A DNA stretch of 13,698 nt from Desulfobacterales bacterium (GTDB lineage: Bacteria; Desulfobacterota; DSM-4660; Desulfatiglandales; Desulfatiglandaceae): assembly GCA_022013615.1 (NCBI GenBank), contig JAKLQB010000552.1, forward strand, positions 1-13,698. Direction: 5' to 3'. The translations under genes and the position numbers were made by a program. A model generated the notes under the pieces. That model did not search any database and had not been told where the DNA came from. It was given only the letters and a program-made list of their open reading frames with translations. Positions 13,690-13,698 of the stretch are shown here, piece after piece. Position 1 is the first letter of the stretch. Each line of letters starts with the position of its first letter.

Positions 13690-13698
13690 TTCTCCTGA
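13558..13698. repeat. Right copy of exact 141-bp terminal direct repeat
   Basis: Identical to positions 1-141. Joining the two copies gives a closed sequence of 13,557 bp in which the exchanger half lies directly downstream of the response regulator. Confidence 0.95.

Noticed and set aside
1..13698. Interpretation as a plasmid or phage genome
   Set aside because: Although the ends overlap, no replication initiator, partition, mobilisation, integrase or structural phage gene is present, so circularity alone is not enough to support this.

Overview
This window most likely comes from an anaerobic or facultative bacterium of the Desulfobacterota (former Deltaproteobacteria), probably assembled from a metagenome. 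The evidence is the gene content: a heme-sensor histidine kinase with a sigma-54 activator, a YeiH-type transporter, radical SAM and acyltransferase genes beside unknown coiled-coil proteins. Two common intergenic palindromic repeats fit this too. The assignment is an inference from style, not from a marker gene. No rRNA, tRNA, replication, partition, phage or transposase gene is visible.

The first 141 bases are repeated exactly as the last 141 bases. The sequence therefore closes into a circle of 13,557 bp, or represents one unit of a tandem array, or is an assembly-graph loop. The repeat lies in a sodium/calcium exchanger gene whose N-terminal half is missing. The sequence changes from exchanger to the 3' flank of the response regulator at about positions 141/142, so that point is probably a rearrangement or assembly junction.

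Positions 1-6050 hold a signalling and transport module. On the minus strand a histidine kinase with a periplasmic heme-c (CxxCH) sensor domain is followed 6 bp later by an NtrC-type sigma-54 activator. Divergent on the plus strand is a YeiH-family (putative sulfate exporter) membrane protein. The 535-bp gap between kinase and transporter contains a near-perfect -24/-12 sigma-54 promoter, a perfect-consensus IHF-like site upstream of it, and overlapping GGTTGG/CCAACC dyads further upstream. The simplest reading is that the two-component pair switches the transporter on in response to a redox or ligand signal.

Positions 6500-11514 hold the least-understood part: three paralogues of a family of about 200 residues that I do not recognise (A, B, C). 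Each has a short hydrophobic W-x4-P segment and a conserved LL[VI]DHY coiled-coil core. A is translationally coupled (ATGA overlap) to a radical SAM enzyme with a twitch/SPASM-like C-terminus, followed after a gap by an alpha/beta hydrolase. C and B are packed head to tail with a GNAT/FemAB-like acyltransferase on the opposite strand. The two operons converge with 19 bp between them. This mirrored arrangement of paralogous helical protein plus modifying enzyme is the best candidate for an undescribed system.

Positions 11515-13203 hold a metallo-beta-lactamase-fold protein that keeps its three-histidine site 1 but has lost all the site-2 ligands, an intergenic region with nested palindromes, and a single-CBS-domain protein. 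Through the circular junction, kinase, regulator, half-exchanger and CBS gene all read in one direction. Several genes of the accessory half appear to use TTG or GTG starts, while the kinase, regulator, transporter and radical SAM genes use ATG.
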